From Ruminococcaceae bacterium UBA6842 (GTDB lineage Bacteria; Bacillota; Clostridia; Oscillospirales; Acutalibacteraceae), in the NCBI GenBank assembly GCA_002451855.1, contig DKDS01000070.1, positions 1 through 19,445 of the forward strand: 19,445 nucleotides of DNA, in the 5' to 3' direction. Below are positions 5,143 to 11,653 of this stretch, one piece after another. The notes beneath the pieces are model-generated. The model did not search any database, was not told where the DNA came from, and was given only the letters and a program-made list of their open reading frames with translations. The first letter of the stretch is position 1; each line of letters opens with the position of its first letter. Position numbers and translations under genes: made by a program.

Positions 5143-7470
5143 ATGGAATTTAAAGAATTAAGACGAAAAGTAATAAAAAAGTATTTTTCAAATATGAACG
5201 ACCGCCAGTTTGAGGCGGTAACAACGGTTGAGGGCCCCGTGCTTGTGCTTGCCGGTGCCGGAAGCGGAAAAACAACGGTGCTTGTAAATAGAATTGCAAA
5301 TCTTGTTAAATTCGGCAATGCGTACAACAGCGATTATTGCCCGAACCTCCCTGACGACCTTATTAAAACAGGGGAGGACTACATAAACGGCGTGACGGAT
5401 TTTGTCCCGAACGGCGTATTCAGCGTTTACCCCGTAAACCCTTGGAATATTCTTGCCATTACCTTTACAAATAAGGCGGCAAACGAGCTTAAGGAACGCA
5501 TTTCCTTAAAGCTTACCGATGGCGGCGAGGATATATGGGCAGGTACTTTTCACTCGGTCTGCGGAAAAATACTGCGCCGCTACGGCGACAGGCTGGGTTA
5601 CACCTCGCACTTTACTATTTACGATACGGACGACCAGCGCCGTCTTATGAAGGATATACTGCGGAATAATGAAATTGATGAAAAGATTTATCCCGTAAAA
5701 AGCATACTTTCGGCAATATCGAGTGCAAAGGACTCGCTTATAACTCCGAAAGAGTATAAGGAGACTGCCGGAAACGATACAAGGCAGAAAACCATAGCGC
5801 AGCTTTATGAAATATATCAAAACAGGCTTAAAAGCGCCGACGCTATGGATTTTGATGATATGATAGTGAACACGGTAAGGCTTTTGAAGTCGGACAGCGA
5901 GGTTTTGGCATACTATACCAACAAATTCAAGTATGTTATGGTGGACGAATATCAGGATACCAACCACGCCCAGTATGTTTTGGTAAGCCTTCTTGCCTCG
6001 GGCTTTAACAATCTGTGCGTTGTGGGTGACGATGACCAAAGCATTTACCGCTTCAGGGGCGCCACAGTTGAAAATATACTCAATTTTGAGGATGAGTACA
6101 GGGGTGCTAAGGTAATAAGGCTTGAACAGAATTACCGTTCCACCTCCAATATACTGGACGCCGCCAATGCCGTTATAAGCAATAATGTCGGGCGCAAGGG
6201 CAAGGAGTTGTGGACCGACAACGGTGTGGGCGACAAAATCGAGGTCTATACCGCCGAGGATGAACGGGGCGAGGCACGCTTTGTAGCGCAAAAAATTCTT
6301 GAAAGCGTAAGGGAGGGCGCAAGCTTTTCCGATAGTGCGGTGCTTTACCGAATGAACGCCCAGTCAGGCTCGCTTGAAAATGTATTTTTGAGGAGCGGAA
6401 TATCCTACCGTGTAATCGGCGGAATGAAATTCTTTGACCGCAAGGAAATCAAGGATGTTATAGCTTATATGCAGCTTATAAACAATAACAGCGACGATCT
6501 GCGGCTGCGCCGTATAATTAACGAGCCGAAACGGGGAATAGGTGCCACTACCGTAAACAATGCCGCCGCTATCGCATTGGAGCTTTGTGTTCCCATTATT
6601 GAGGTTTTAAGGCGCGCGGATGAATTTGACGGCATAAACCGTGCCGCAGGGAAGCTAAAAAGCTTTTGCGAGCTTATAGATACGCTTACCGAATTTTCCG
6701 AGGAAAACTCTATTTCCGACCTTTATACGGAAATTCTTGAGCAAACGGGTTACAGAGCAAGTCTTACAGTTAATGAAGAGGACAGCGAAAGACTTGAATA
6801 CCTTGACGAGTTCGCCACAACTATCGCGCAGTATGAAGAGGATACCGAAGAGCCGACTTTATCCGAATTTCTTGAACAGTTGGCGCTTGTAAGCGATATT
6901 GATTCGCTTGACAGCGACGACGATAAGGTTGTGCTGATGACGGTACATTCGGCAAAGGGACTTGAATTCAACAATGTATATCTTATAGGTATGGAGGAAG
7001 GAATTTTCCCGGGAAATCAGTCAATATATTCGGGTCCCGAGGAAATAGAGGAAGAACGACGGCTCGCTTATGTCGCAATCACAAGAGCGAAAAAGCATCT
7101 GACTGTCACAAACGCATATACAAGAATGTTATTCGGCTGTACGGGAAGAAATATGCCCTCAAGATTTTTAAAGGAAATTCCCGAACAGCTTTGCAGTACC
7201 TCGGGAATGAGATTTTCCTATTACGGCAACACCGATTATGGCAATAAGACTGCCGAAAAGCGGGATATTTCTTTTGGAAAATCACTGCACAGTATTAAAA
7301 AACCGACCGCGAATTACAGCGTCGGTCAGCGGGTTAAGCACTCAACCTTCGGGGAGGGTATGGTTATTTCCGTTACTCCCATGGGTGCGGATAATCTCCT
7401 TGAAATTGCGTTTGACAGTGTGGGTACTAAAAAGCTTATGTCCAACTACGCTAAATTAACGATTATTTAA
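5143..7470 (+). CDS. pcrA: ATP-dependent DNA helicase PcrA/UvrD
   Basis: A 775-residue superfamily 1A 3'-5' helicase for nucleotide excision repair, plasmid and rolling-circle replication, and removal of stalled complexes. All motifs are present in order: Q motif (DRQFEAV, about 20-26), Walker A AGAGSGKT (37-44), Ia ITFTNKAANELKER, Ib GTFHSVC, II VDEYQDTNHAQY (D268, E269), III VVGDDDQSIYRFRGA, IV RLEQNYRST, V VHSAKGLEFNNVYLIGMEEGIFP and VI RRLAYVAITRAKKHL. The last 50 residues (GQRVKHSTFGEGMVISV...) are the Tudor-like C-terminal domain that binds RNA polymerase in PcrA. Between motifs I and Ia there is an extra stretch of about 35 residues (roughly 57-97) compared with Bacillus PcrA. ATG 5143 has GAGGG six bases upstream. 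Confidence 0.96.
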   Translation: MEFKELRRKVIKKYFSNMNDRQFEAVTTVEGPVLVLAGAGSGKTTVLVNRIANLVKFGNAYNSDYCPNLPDDLIKTGEDYINGVTDFVPNGVFSVYPVNPWNILAITFTNKAANELKERISLKLTDGGEDIWAGTFHSVCGKILRRYGDRLGYTSHFTIYDTDDQRRLMKDILRNNEIDEKIYPVKSILSAISSAKDSLITPKEYKETAGNDTRQKTIAQLYEIYQNRLKSADAMDFDDMIVNTVRLLKSDSEVLAYYTNKFKYVMVDEYQDTNHAQYVLVSLLASGFNNLCVVGDDDQSIYRFRGATVENILNFEDEYRGAKVIRLEQNYRSTSNILDAANAVISNNVGRKGKELWTDNGVGDKIEVYTAEDERGEARFVAQKILESVREGASFSDSAVLYRMNAQSGSLENVFLRSGISYRVIGGMKFFDRKEIKDVIAYMQLINNNSDDLRLRRIINEPKRGIGATTVNNAAAIALELCVPIIEVLRRADEFDGINRAAGKLKSFCELIDTLTEFSEENSISDLYTEILEQTGYRASLTVNEEDSERLEYLDEFATTIAQYEEDTEEPTLSEFLEQLALVSDIDSLDSDDDKVVLMTVHSAKGLEFNNVYLIGMEEGIFPGNQSIYSGPEEIEEERRLAYVAITRAKKHLTVTNAYTRMLFGCTGRNMPSRFLKEIPEQLCSTSGMRFSYYGNTDYGNKTAEKRDISFGKSLHSIKKPTANYSVGQRVKHSTFGEGMVISVTPMGADNLLEIAFDSVGTKKLMSNYAKLTII

Positions 7471-7484
7471 TAATTTAGGTATCT

Positions 7485-7517
7485 TATTTTCAAATTTTAA
7501 TGGTAAAATATGAAATA
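7485..7517. repeat. Imperfect AT-rich palindrome upstream of the DUF975-like gene
   Basis: Bases 7485-7499 and 7504-7517 are complementary apart from one bulge and one mismatch, around an ATGG loop. It lies in the gap between pcrA and the DUF975-like gene. It has no GC core or T tail, so it is more likely an operator or a weak leader hairpin than a terminator. Given the AT content it could be chance. Confidence 0.3.
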
Positions 7518-7565
7518 ACGATAAAATAAGCGAATTTTGTGTTTCGGAAGGTAATGGTGATTTTT

Positions 7566-8369
7566 ATGACAGCCACAAGCTCTGCGGTTAAGCACACGGC
7601 AAAAACCGCGCTTAAAAATAATTGGCCGAAAGCGGCGGCGGTGTGCGTTATACCGGTTTGCGCATGGCTTATTGTCGGTTTGGCGGCTTCATTGGCAGCC
7701 TTTGTTGCAAACGAGACCGTCGGTACGGTTTTGTTTGCCGTTTTGTCGTTTTTCCTTTTATTGCCGCTTTTTTTGGGAGTAATAAGGTTTTTTTGGCGAA
7801 TGATTTTCGGCGCGGACGATTCGCCCGTTTCGGTTTTTTACTGGTTTTCGGGTAAAAGCAATTATTTGCGTGCCGTTAAGCTGGAGCTTTTGCTTACGGT
7901 TCGCGCGCTGTTTTTCGGCGTGATACTTTTTATACCGGCAATGATTGTGGATCTGTTCTCAGGCTCTTTTTTGTACGACGCCCTTAAAATTCCGATTCCG
8001 CTTTGGACCTCTAATCTCTATTATCTTTCGCTTTTTCTTAAATCGGTCGCTTCCGTTATACTTGCCTTTGTTATGGCAAGGTATTATATGGCTCCGTTTC
8101 TTTTGATAGCGGACGAGGATATGGACGCCGCCGAGGCTATTCATATGTCCGATGTAATATCGAAATCAACAATGCTTGATTTTATATATTTGTTTTTCAG
8201 CCTCCTCGGATGGATGATACTTTCCGTTCTTATAATTCCGATTATGTTTACGCTTCCTTATATTATTACTTCCGTAAGTGTTCATACACGATTTGCGGTT
8301 GCGGAGTATAACAAAAGGGTTGATAAGCAAAATTCCGACACATTCCCGACCTTTGTGGCAGGTATATAG
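7566..8369 (+). CDS. DUF975-like integral membrane protein
   Basis: A 267-residue membrane protein of unknown function. The N-terminus (AVKHTAKTALKNNWPKAAAV) matches the 'A...LK.NW' start of DUF975 proteins. About five to six hydrophobic segments follow (roughly residues 22-48, 52-76, 108-132, 155-180, 205-245). The loop YYMAPFLLIADEDMDAAEAIHMS resembles the conserved DUF975 segment before the last membrane pair, and the LLGWMILSVL...TLPYI stretch also fits. Start choice: GTG 7539 lacks a ribosome site and ATG 7554 is only two bases from GGAAGG, while ATG 7566 has GGTGAT at good spacing; GTG 7557 is an alternative. The stop is two bases before maf, so the pair is probably co-transcribed and translationally coupled. 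I see no clear promoter or terminator between pcrA and this gene. Confidence 0.65.
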   Translation: MTATSSAVKHTAKTALKNNWPKAAAVCVIPVCAWLIVGLAASLAAFVANETVGTVLFAVLSFFLLLPLFLGVIRFFWRMIFGADDSPVSVFYWFSGKSNYLRAVKLELLLTVRALFFGVILFIPAMIVDLFSGSFLYDALKIPIPLWTSNLYYLSLFLKSVASVILAFVMARYYMAPFLLIADEDMDAAEAIHMSDVISKSTMLDFIYLFFSLLGWMILSVLIIPIMFTLPYIITSVSVHTRFAVAEYNKRVDKQNSDTFPTFVAGI

Positions 8370-8371
8370 TC

Positions 8372-8923
8372 ATGATAATTTTAGCATCCGCTTCACCGAG
8401 ACGGAAAGAGCTGCTGCGGCTTATCACCGAGGAATTTGAGGTTTTTCCGTCCGATTGCGACGAGAGCCTGCCCGACGGTTTGTCGATAACCGAATTTCCC
8501 GAATACATAGCAAGGGAAAAGGCTATTGCGGTTTCGCGTAAATTTCCGCACGGTACGGTGATAGGCGCCGATACGGGCGTGTTTTCGGGCGGTAAAATTT
8601 TGGGCAAGCCCACAGATGAACAAAACGCCCGAGAAATGCTCGGCAGTCTCTCGGGGAAAACTCATAAGGTTATAACAGGCTGTGCCGTTGTTAAAAACGG
8701 AATATGTCTGTCCTTTTCGGAGAAGACGGCGGTCGAGTTTTATCCGCTTACCGAAAAAGAGATAAATGATTATTTACTTACAAGCGAGCCGTTTGACAAA
8801 GCCGGAGCTTACGGTATTCAGGGTAAGGGCGGTTTGTTTGTAAAACGGATTGACGGCGATTATTTCAATGTGGTCGGTCTTCCGGTAGCAAAGCTTAAAA
8901 GATTTTTAAACGAAATGCCATAG
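8372..8923 (+). CDS. maf: Maf family nucleoside triphosphate pyrophosphatase
   Basis: A 183-residue Maf protein (house-cleaning pyrophosphatase for dTTP/UTP and modified nucleotides, linked in Bacillus to septum inhibition). Visible signatures are the N-terminal SASPRRKELL (residues 6-15), IGADT with D67 as general base, the helix DEQNAREMLGSLSGKTHKVITGCAV (82-106) and EPFDKAGAYGIQGKGGLFVKRIDGDYFNVVGLP (139-171). KAGAYGIQG fits the dTTP/UTP (YhdE) class rather than the m7GTP (YceF) class. It starts two bases after the upstream stop with only a weak AGG upstream, so translation probably depends on coupling. The stop codon lies inside the terminator stem. Confidence 0.93.
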   Translation: MIILASASPRRKELLRLITEEFEVFPSDCDESLPDGLSITEFPEYIAREKAIAVSRKFPHGTVIGADTGVFSGGKILGKPTDEQNAREMLGSLSGKTHKVITGCAVVKNGICLSFSEKTAVEFYPLTEKEINDYLLTSEPFDKAGAYGIQGKGGLFVKRIDGDYFNVVGLPVAKLKRFLNEMP

Positions 8924-8948
8924 AGCCTAAAACTCTATGGCATTTTTT
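8913..8948 (+). terminator. Rho-independent terminator overlapping the end of maf
   Basis: A 13-base perfect stem (8913-8925 with 8933-8945; core GCCATAGAG/CTCTATGGC), 7-base loop and T run to 8948. The maf stop TAG (8921-8923) is within the 5' arm. The minus-strand reading lacks a good T tail, so it serves mainly the plus-strand unit. Confidence 0.85.
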
Positions 8949-8953
8949 ATATC

Positions 8954-9688
8954 TTAAATTATATAACCGCCGTTAATTCCCAAAACCTGACCTGTTATGT
9001 ATTCGGCGGCAGGGGAGGAGAGGAACAAAGCGGCAGAGGCGATTTCGTCCGCATTGCCGATTCTGCCGAGGGGTATTTCCTCAACAAAAGCGTTAAGGTC
9101 TTCAACCGAAAGGTTTGAATTCATTGCAGTTTCAATAAGACCCGGAGCAATACAGTTTACGGTAATTCCGCTTGGAGCAAGCTCCTTTGCGAGCGCCTTT
9201 GTAAGTCCTATAACGCCTGCCTTGGCGGCGGAATAGGCAACCTCGCACGAGGCGCCGACCTGACCCCACATTGATGAGATATTTATTATGGTACCCGACT
9301 TTTGATTTACCATTACGGGTGTGACCGATTTGCAGCAGTTAAAAACTCCTTTTAAGTCAATGTCTATAATGCGGTCAAAATCGATTTCGTCCGTATCGGT
9401 TATAAGCCCCTGATAAGCAACGCCCGCATTGTTTACAAGTACATCGATGCTGCCGAATTTGTAAAGAGTCTCCTTTACCATAAGGTCTACTTCCATTTTA
9501 TTTGCCACATTCGCCTTTTGGGTCATAACTGAATAACCGTTGCTTACAAGCGAACGGCAGAGCAGACTTGCCGATTCATAGGACTCGTTATAATTGATTA
9601 CAACATTATATCCCTTACCCGCAAACATAATTGCCGTTGCCGCACCGATACCCTTTGACGAGCCGGTGACTATTACCGTCTTTGCCAT
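8954..9688 (-). CDS. fabG: FabG-like short-chain dehydrogenase/reductase
   Basis: A 244-residue classical SDR using NAD(P)H. TGSSKGIG (residues 8-15) is the cofactor loop, NNAG (86-89) is conserved, catalytic S139, Y152 and K156 are present (ISSMWG, YSAAK), and PG at 182-183 with the C-terminal GING fits FabG. The tetrad Asn, usually in VNL.GVF, is Asp here (D111 in IDIDLKGVF). The gene stands alone, away from fatty-acid genes, which weakens a pure fatty-acid role. The SSMWGQVGASCEV.YSAAKAGVIGLTKALAKEL block is typical of a clostridial SDR group related to YmfI, implicated in reducing the 5-aminopentanone group on elongation factor P; this is a plausible alternative. ATG 9688 has GAGGAG five bases upstream. 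Confidence 0.85.
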   Translation of the reverse strand: MAKTVIVTGSSKGIGAATAIMFAGKGYNVVINYNESYESASLLCRSLVSNGYSVMTQKANVANKMEVDLMVKETLYKFGSIDVLVNNAGVAYQGLITDTDEIDFDRIIDIDLKGVFNCCKSVTPVMVNQKSGTIINISSMWGQVGASCEVAYSAAKAGVIGLTKALAKELAPSGITVNCIAPGLIETAMNSNLSVEDLNAFVEEIPLGRIGNADEIASAALFLSSPAAEYITGQVLGINGGYII

Positions 9689-9726
9689 ATGTTCTCCTCA
9701 TTTCATAATCTGTCTTAACAGAAATA

Positions 9727-9735
9727 AGTATACCA
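9727..9735 (-). promoter_or_regulatory. Extended -10 promoter of the FabG-like gene
   Basis: The minus strand reads TGGTATACT, an extended -10 element, about 40 bases upstream of ATG 9688. The -35 region (TTTATT at 17 bases) is poor, which suits an extended -10 promoter. Confidence 0.55.
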
Positions 9736-9776
9736 TAATTTTCAAAAAAAATAAAGAACAAATTACAACAGTTTGG

Positions 9777-9963
9777 GTTTACATAATAAGAGTATCGGCA
9801 CATATTGTGTGGTTTACATAAATAGTTTACATAACATTTATAAATGCCGAAATTTGCAGTTGACATAATAGGGAAAATGTAGTATCATAATCTTGTTATC
9901 GCAATAAACTGAGTGATTTAAACCCGGTGTTGTTTTTCGGAATTTGTTATTAAGTTTACATAA
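9777..9963. repeat. Four copies of a XerD-arm-like box (GTTTACATAA)
   Basis: Exact copies of GTTTACATAA lie at 9777-9786, 9812-9821, 9825-9834 and 9954-9963, all in the same orientation. A one-mismatch copy at 9859-9868 is part of the -35 box. The reverse complement, TTATGTAAAC, equals ten of the eleven bases of the XerD arm of the B. subtilis dif site; copies 3 and 4 match all eleven (TTATGTAAACT). None is followed by a convincing XerC arm at the normal 6-base spacing. The boxes precede the operon that encodes a XerD-type recombinase. A binding role is inference. Confidence 0.6.
9860..9888 (+). promoter_or_regulatory. Sigma-A-type promoter of spoIIM-xerD
   Basis: A perfect TTGACA (9860-9865), 17-base spacer and TATCAT (9883-9888). 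Transcription would start near 9895, giving a leader of about 190 bases before the spoIIM start. The -35 hexamer is embedded in a one-mismatch copy of the XerD-arm-like box. Confidence 0.7.
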
Positions 9964-10026
9964 CAACCGCATTTAACAACATTTTGTATACTGCGATATG
10001 TATTTAAACTAAATATAGTTAAAGGA

Positions 10027-10093
10027 CTTTCGGCATATCTTGTCCCGTTTTCGCATAGTATTATTTAGAAACGGGAGTGATTATATGCGAAAG
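10027..10093 (+). promoter_or_regulatory. Leader hairpin occluding the spoIIM SD and start codon
   Basis: Outer stem: CTTTCG-CATAT (10027-10038, with bulged G10033) pairs with ATATGCGAAAG (10083-10093), covering the ATG at 10085. Inner stem: TCCCGTTT (10043-10050) pairs with AAACGGGA (10069-10076), covering most of the GGGAG ribosome site. The two stems are nested and compatible. A competing pairing, TTTCGCATA (10049-10057) with TATGCGAAA (10084-10092), also blocks the start codon. No known riboswitch class is recognised. Confidence 0.5.
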
Positions 10094-10714
10094 GGTACTG
10101 TTTTAAGTATCAAAGGTTTGAAGATAGGCAATTTTATCGCAAAGAATAATGTTCTTGTTATTTTGGTTGCCTTATTCATCGCGGGAATTGCAGTAGGTAC
10201 ATTTTCATATCATAAGGTAAATATTCTTGCCGAGTATTCGAATACATATATAGAAAGATTTATTTCGCAAAGATTTGAGTCTTCTTTTTTTTCTGTCGTA
10301 CTCAATTCCTTTATGGAATCAATGCTTATGCTGCTTATTCTTTTTACATTCGGTACTTCGATGATGGGGGTTATTTTGGCTCCGTTTGCTCTTTTCGCAA
10401 GAGGCGTGCTTTACGGCAGCGTTACAGCCTTGCTTTATTCGGATTATTCGGTAAAGGGAATTGCCTTTAATGCGGTGCTGGTACTGCCGCCCGCAATACT
10501 TCTTATTTCGGCGTTGCTTTTGGCGTCCCGTGAATCGGTCAGATTTTCGCTTATCATTGCAAAAATGTCGCTTCCCGGTTCTTCACCGTTCAACCTTTCG
10601 GTTGATTTTAAGAGCTACTGCGGAAGATATTTATTTATTACTTTGCTTGTGCTTGCGTCCGCTTTGACAGACGCAGTGCTTTCCTGCTCGTTTATGAGCG
10701 GCTTAAAGCTGTAA
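10085..10714 (+). CDS. spoIIM: SpoIIM-like (stage II sporulation protein M) membrane protein
   Basis: A 209-residue polytopic membrane protein of the SpoIIM/DUF95 family. In endospore formers SpoIIM works with SpoIID and SpoIIP in septal peptidoglycan remodelling during engulfment. Hydrophobic segments lie at about residues 22-41, 70-105 (probably two), 118-145 and 183-203. The FSYHKVN segment after the first helix and APFALFARGVLYG in the middle fit the family. The start is ATG 10085, with GGGAG seven bases upstream; the frame extends to 10040 but without a ribosome site. It lies 23 bases before xerD; in B. subtilis spoIIM and the xerD gene ripX are also in the same neighbourhood. The SD and start codon can be paired in the leader. 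Family assignment is from topology, length and context; SpoIIM paralogues outside sporulation exist. Confidence 0.78.
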   Translation: MRKGTVLSIKGLKIGNFIAKNNVLVILVALFIAGIAVGTFSYHKVNILAEYSNTYIERFISQRFESSFFSVVLNSFMESMLMLLILFTFGTSMMGVILAPFALFARGVLYGSVTALLYSDYSVKGIAFNAVLVLPPAILLISALLLASRESVRFSLIIAKMSLPGSSPFNLSVDFKSYCGRYLFITLLVLASALTDAVLSCSFMSGLKL

Positions 10715-10737
10715 AAAATTTTTAAGGAGGTGCAATA

Positions 10738-11619
10738 ATGTCGGACACTGATAAATTCAAAGAATATTTGTTAAAGGTAAAAAAATCGTCCGCAAATACG
10801 GTTGAGTCTTATCTTCGCGATGTGAACCAGTATTCCGCTTATTGCTCTGCCTCGGGTAAGAGTATCAACTCTGCCGATAATGCATTTTTGCGCGGTTATC
10901 TTGACTATCTTACCGCTACGGGTAAGTCCGAAGCGACAAAGACCCGTATACTCGCTTCGCTCAGATGCTATTATAAATACCTTACGCAAAACGGAATTTC
11001 CGACGCCGATCCGGTCGAGGGTATAAAGCTTCAGCACGGGGAAAAGAAGCTGCCGGGAATACTCGATTCAAACGAGATTGTTCTGCTTTTGTCCCAGCCT
11101 GACGGGAGCGACTATAAAAGCGTTAGAGACAAAGCTATGCTTGAGCTTTTATACGCAACGGGAATAAAGGTTTCCGAGCTTATTGAGCTTACCGTGAGCG
11201 ATATTAATCTTCAAATCGGTATTCTTCACCTACATAACGGAAAAAAGGAAAGAATTGTTCCTATGTATCCTGCGGCGGTTAAGACCGTGGCGGCGTACCT
11301 TGTAAATGTAAGACCCGCGATAGTTACGGATAAGGCAGAGGACAGGCTGTTTACAAATATGAGCGGACAGCCAATGTCAAGACAGGGCTTTTGGAAGATA
11401 ATAAAGCATTACTCGGAAAAGGCGGGCATTAAAAAGGATATTACGCCGCACACTCTCCGTCATTCCTTTGCCGCGCATTTGCTTGAAAACGGCGCACAGC
11501 TTAAGGATATTAAGGAAATGCTCGGTCATTCCGATATATCGTCCACACAGGTCTATGCGCAGTTTATGAAGAATAAATATACGATGGCGTACGCAAAATA
11601 CCATCCGCTGGCAAAATAA
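10738..11619 (+). CDS. xerD: Tyrosine recombinase XerD with atypical active site
   Basis: A 293-residue recombinase of normal Xer length. Residues about 1-85 are the SAM-like core-binding domain (FKEYLL.VKKSSANTVESYLRDV) and 105-290 the catalytic domain. H238 and R241 (TPHTLRHSFAAHLLENG), H264 (MLGHSDISST) and the nucleophile Y273 (QVYAQF) are present. The first catalytic Arg, normally in ATG[LI]RVSEL, is Lys (K144, codon AAG at 11167-11169). The beta-hairpin bearing the catalytic Lys is also altered: HNGKKER (166-172) replaces GKGNKER and is one residue short, so K169 must serve if any does. Xer recombinases resolve chromosome dimers at dif; B. subtilis XerD also unloads SMC condensin at terminus sites without recombining. 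ATG 10738 has a perfect AAGGAGG site. Core chromosomal context argues against a mobile integrase. Confidence 0.9.
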   Translation: MSDTDKFKEYLLKVKKSSANTVESYLRDVNQYSAYCSASGKSINSADNAFLRGYLDYLTATGKSEATKTRILASLRCYYKYLTQNGISDADPVEGIKLQHGEKKLPGILDSNEIVLLLSQPDGSDYKSVRDKAMLELLYATGIKVSELIELTVSDINLQIGILHLHNGKKERIVPMYPAAVKTVAAYLVNVRPAIVTDKAEDRLFTNMSGQPMSRQGFWKIIKHYSEKAGIKKDITPHTLRHSFAAHLLENGAQLKDIKEMLGHSDISSTQVYAQFMKNKYTMAYAKYHPLAK

Positions 11620-11648
11620 AAAAGGTCTCCCGAAAGAGACCTTTTTTT
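11618..11648. terminator. Bidirectional terminator between xerD and dapB
   Basis: A 12-base stem (11618-11629 with 11636-11647; core GGTCTC/GAGACC), loop CCGAAA and T run to 11648. The A run on the left provides a T tail on the minus strand as well. It separates convergent xerD and dapB, which end 34 bases apart. Confidence 0.88.
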
Positions 11649-11653
11649 ATTAT

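Larger units (their letters stand above)
9689..10084. other. Divergent intergenic region between fabG and spoIIM
   Basis: This 396-base gene-free stretch is AT-rich and has no convincing ORF. It holds, left to right: the fabG minus-strand promoter (9727-9735), three XerD-arm-like boxes (9777-9834), a plus-strand promoter (9860-9888), a fourth box inside a 7-base inverted repeat (TTGTTAT 9944-9950 with ATAACAA 9960-9966), and a leader hairpin reaching the spoIIM start. Each is listed separately. Confidence 0.7.

Noticed and set aside
5506..6291. 261-codon minus-strand open frame inside pcrA
   Set aside because: It is a shadow of the helicase gene, with a product rich in Ile/Tyr/Val without domain signatures, and no ribosome site was identified.
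7539..7565. Upstream GTG/ATG starts for the DUF975-like gene
   Set aside because: They lack a ribosome site at workable spacing (GTG 7557 is borderline), and the family N-terminus fits ATG 7566.
9777..9990. A complete 28-base dif site
   Set aside because: Each XerD-arm copy was inspected for an XerC-type arm across a 6-base centre; none was convincing (copy 1 gives a partial resemblance only with a 5-base centre).
10738..11619. Mobile-element integrase
   Set aside because: No attachment repeats, tRNA, excisionase or cargo genes flank it, and the spoIIM-xerD neighbourhood is a core chromosomal arrangement.
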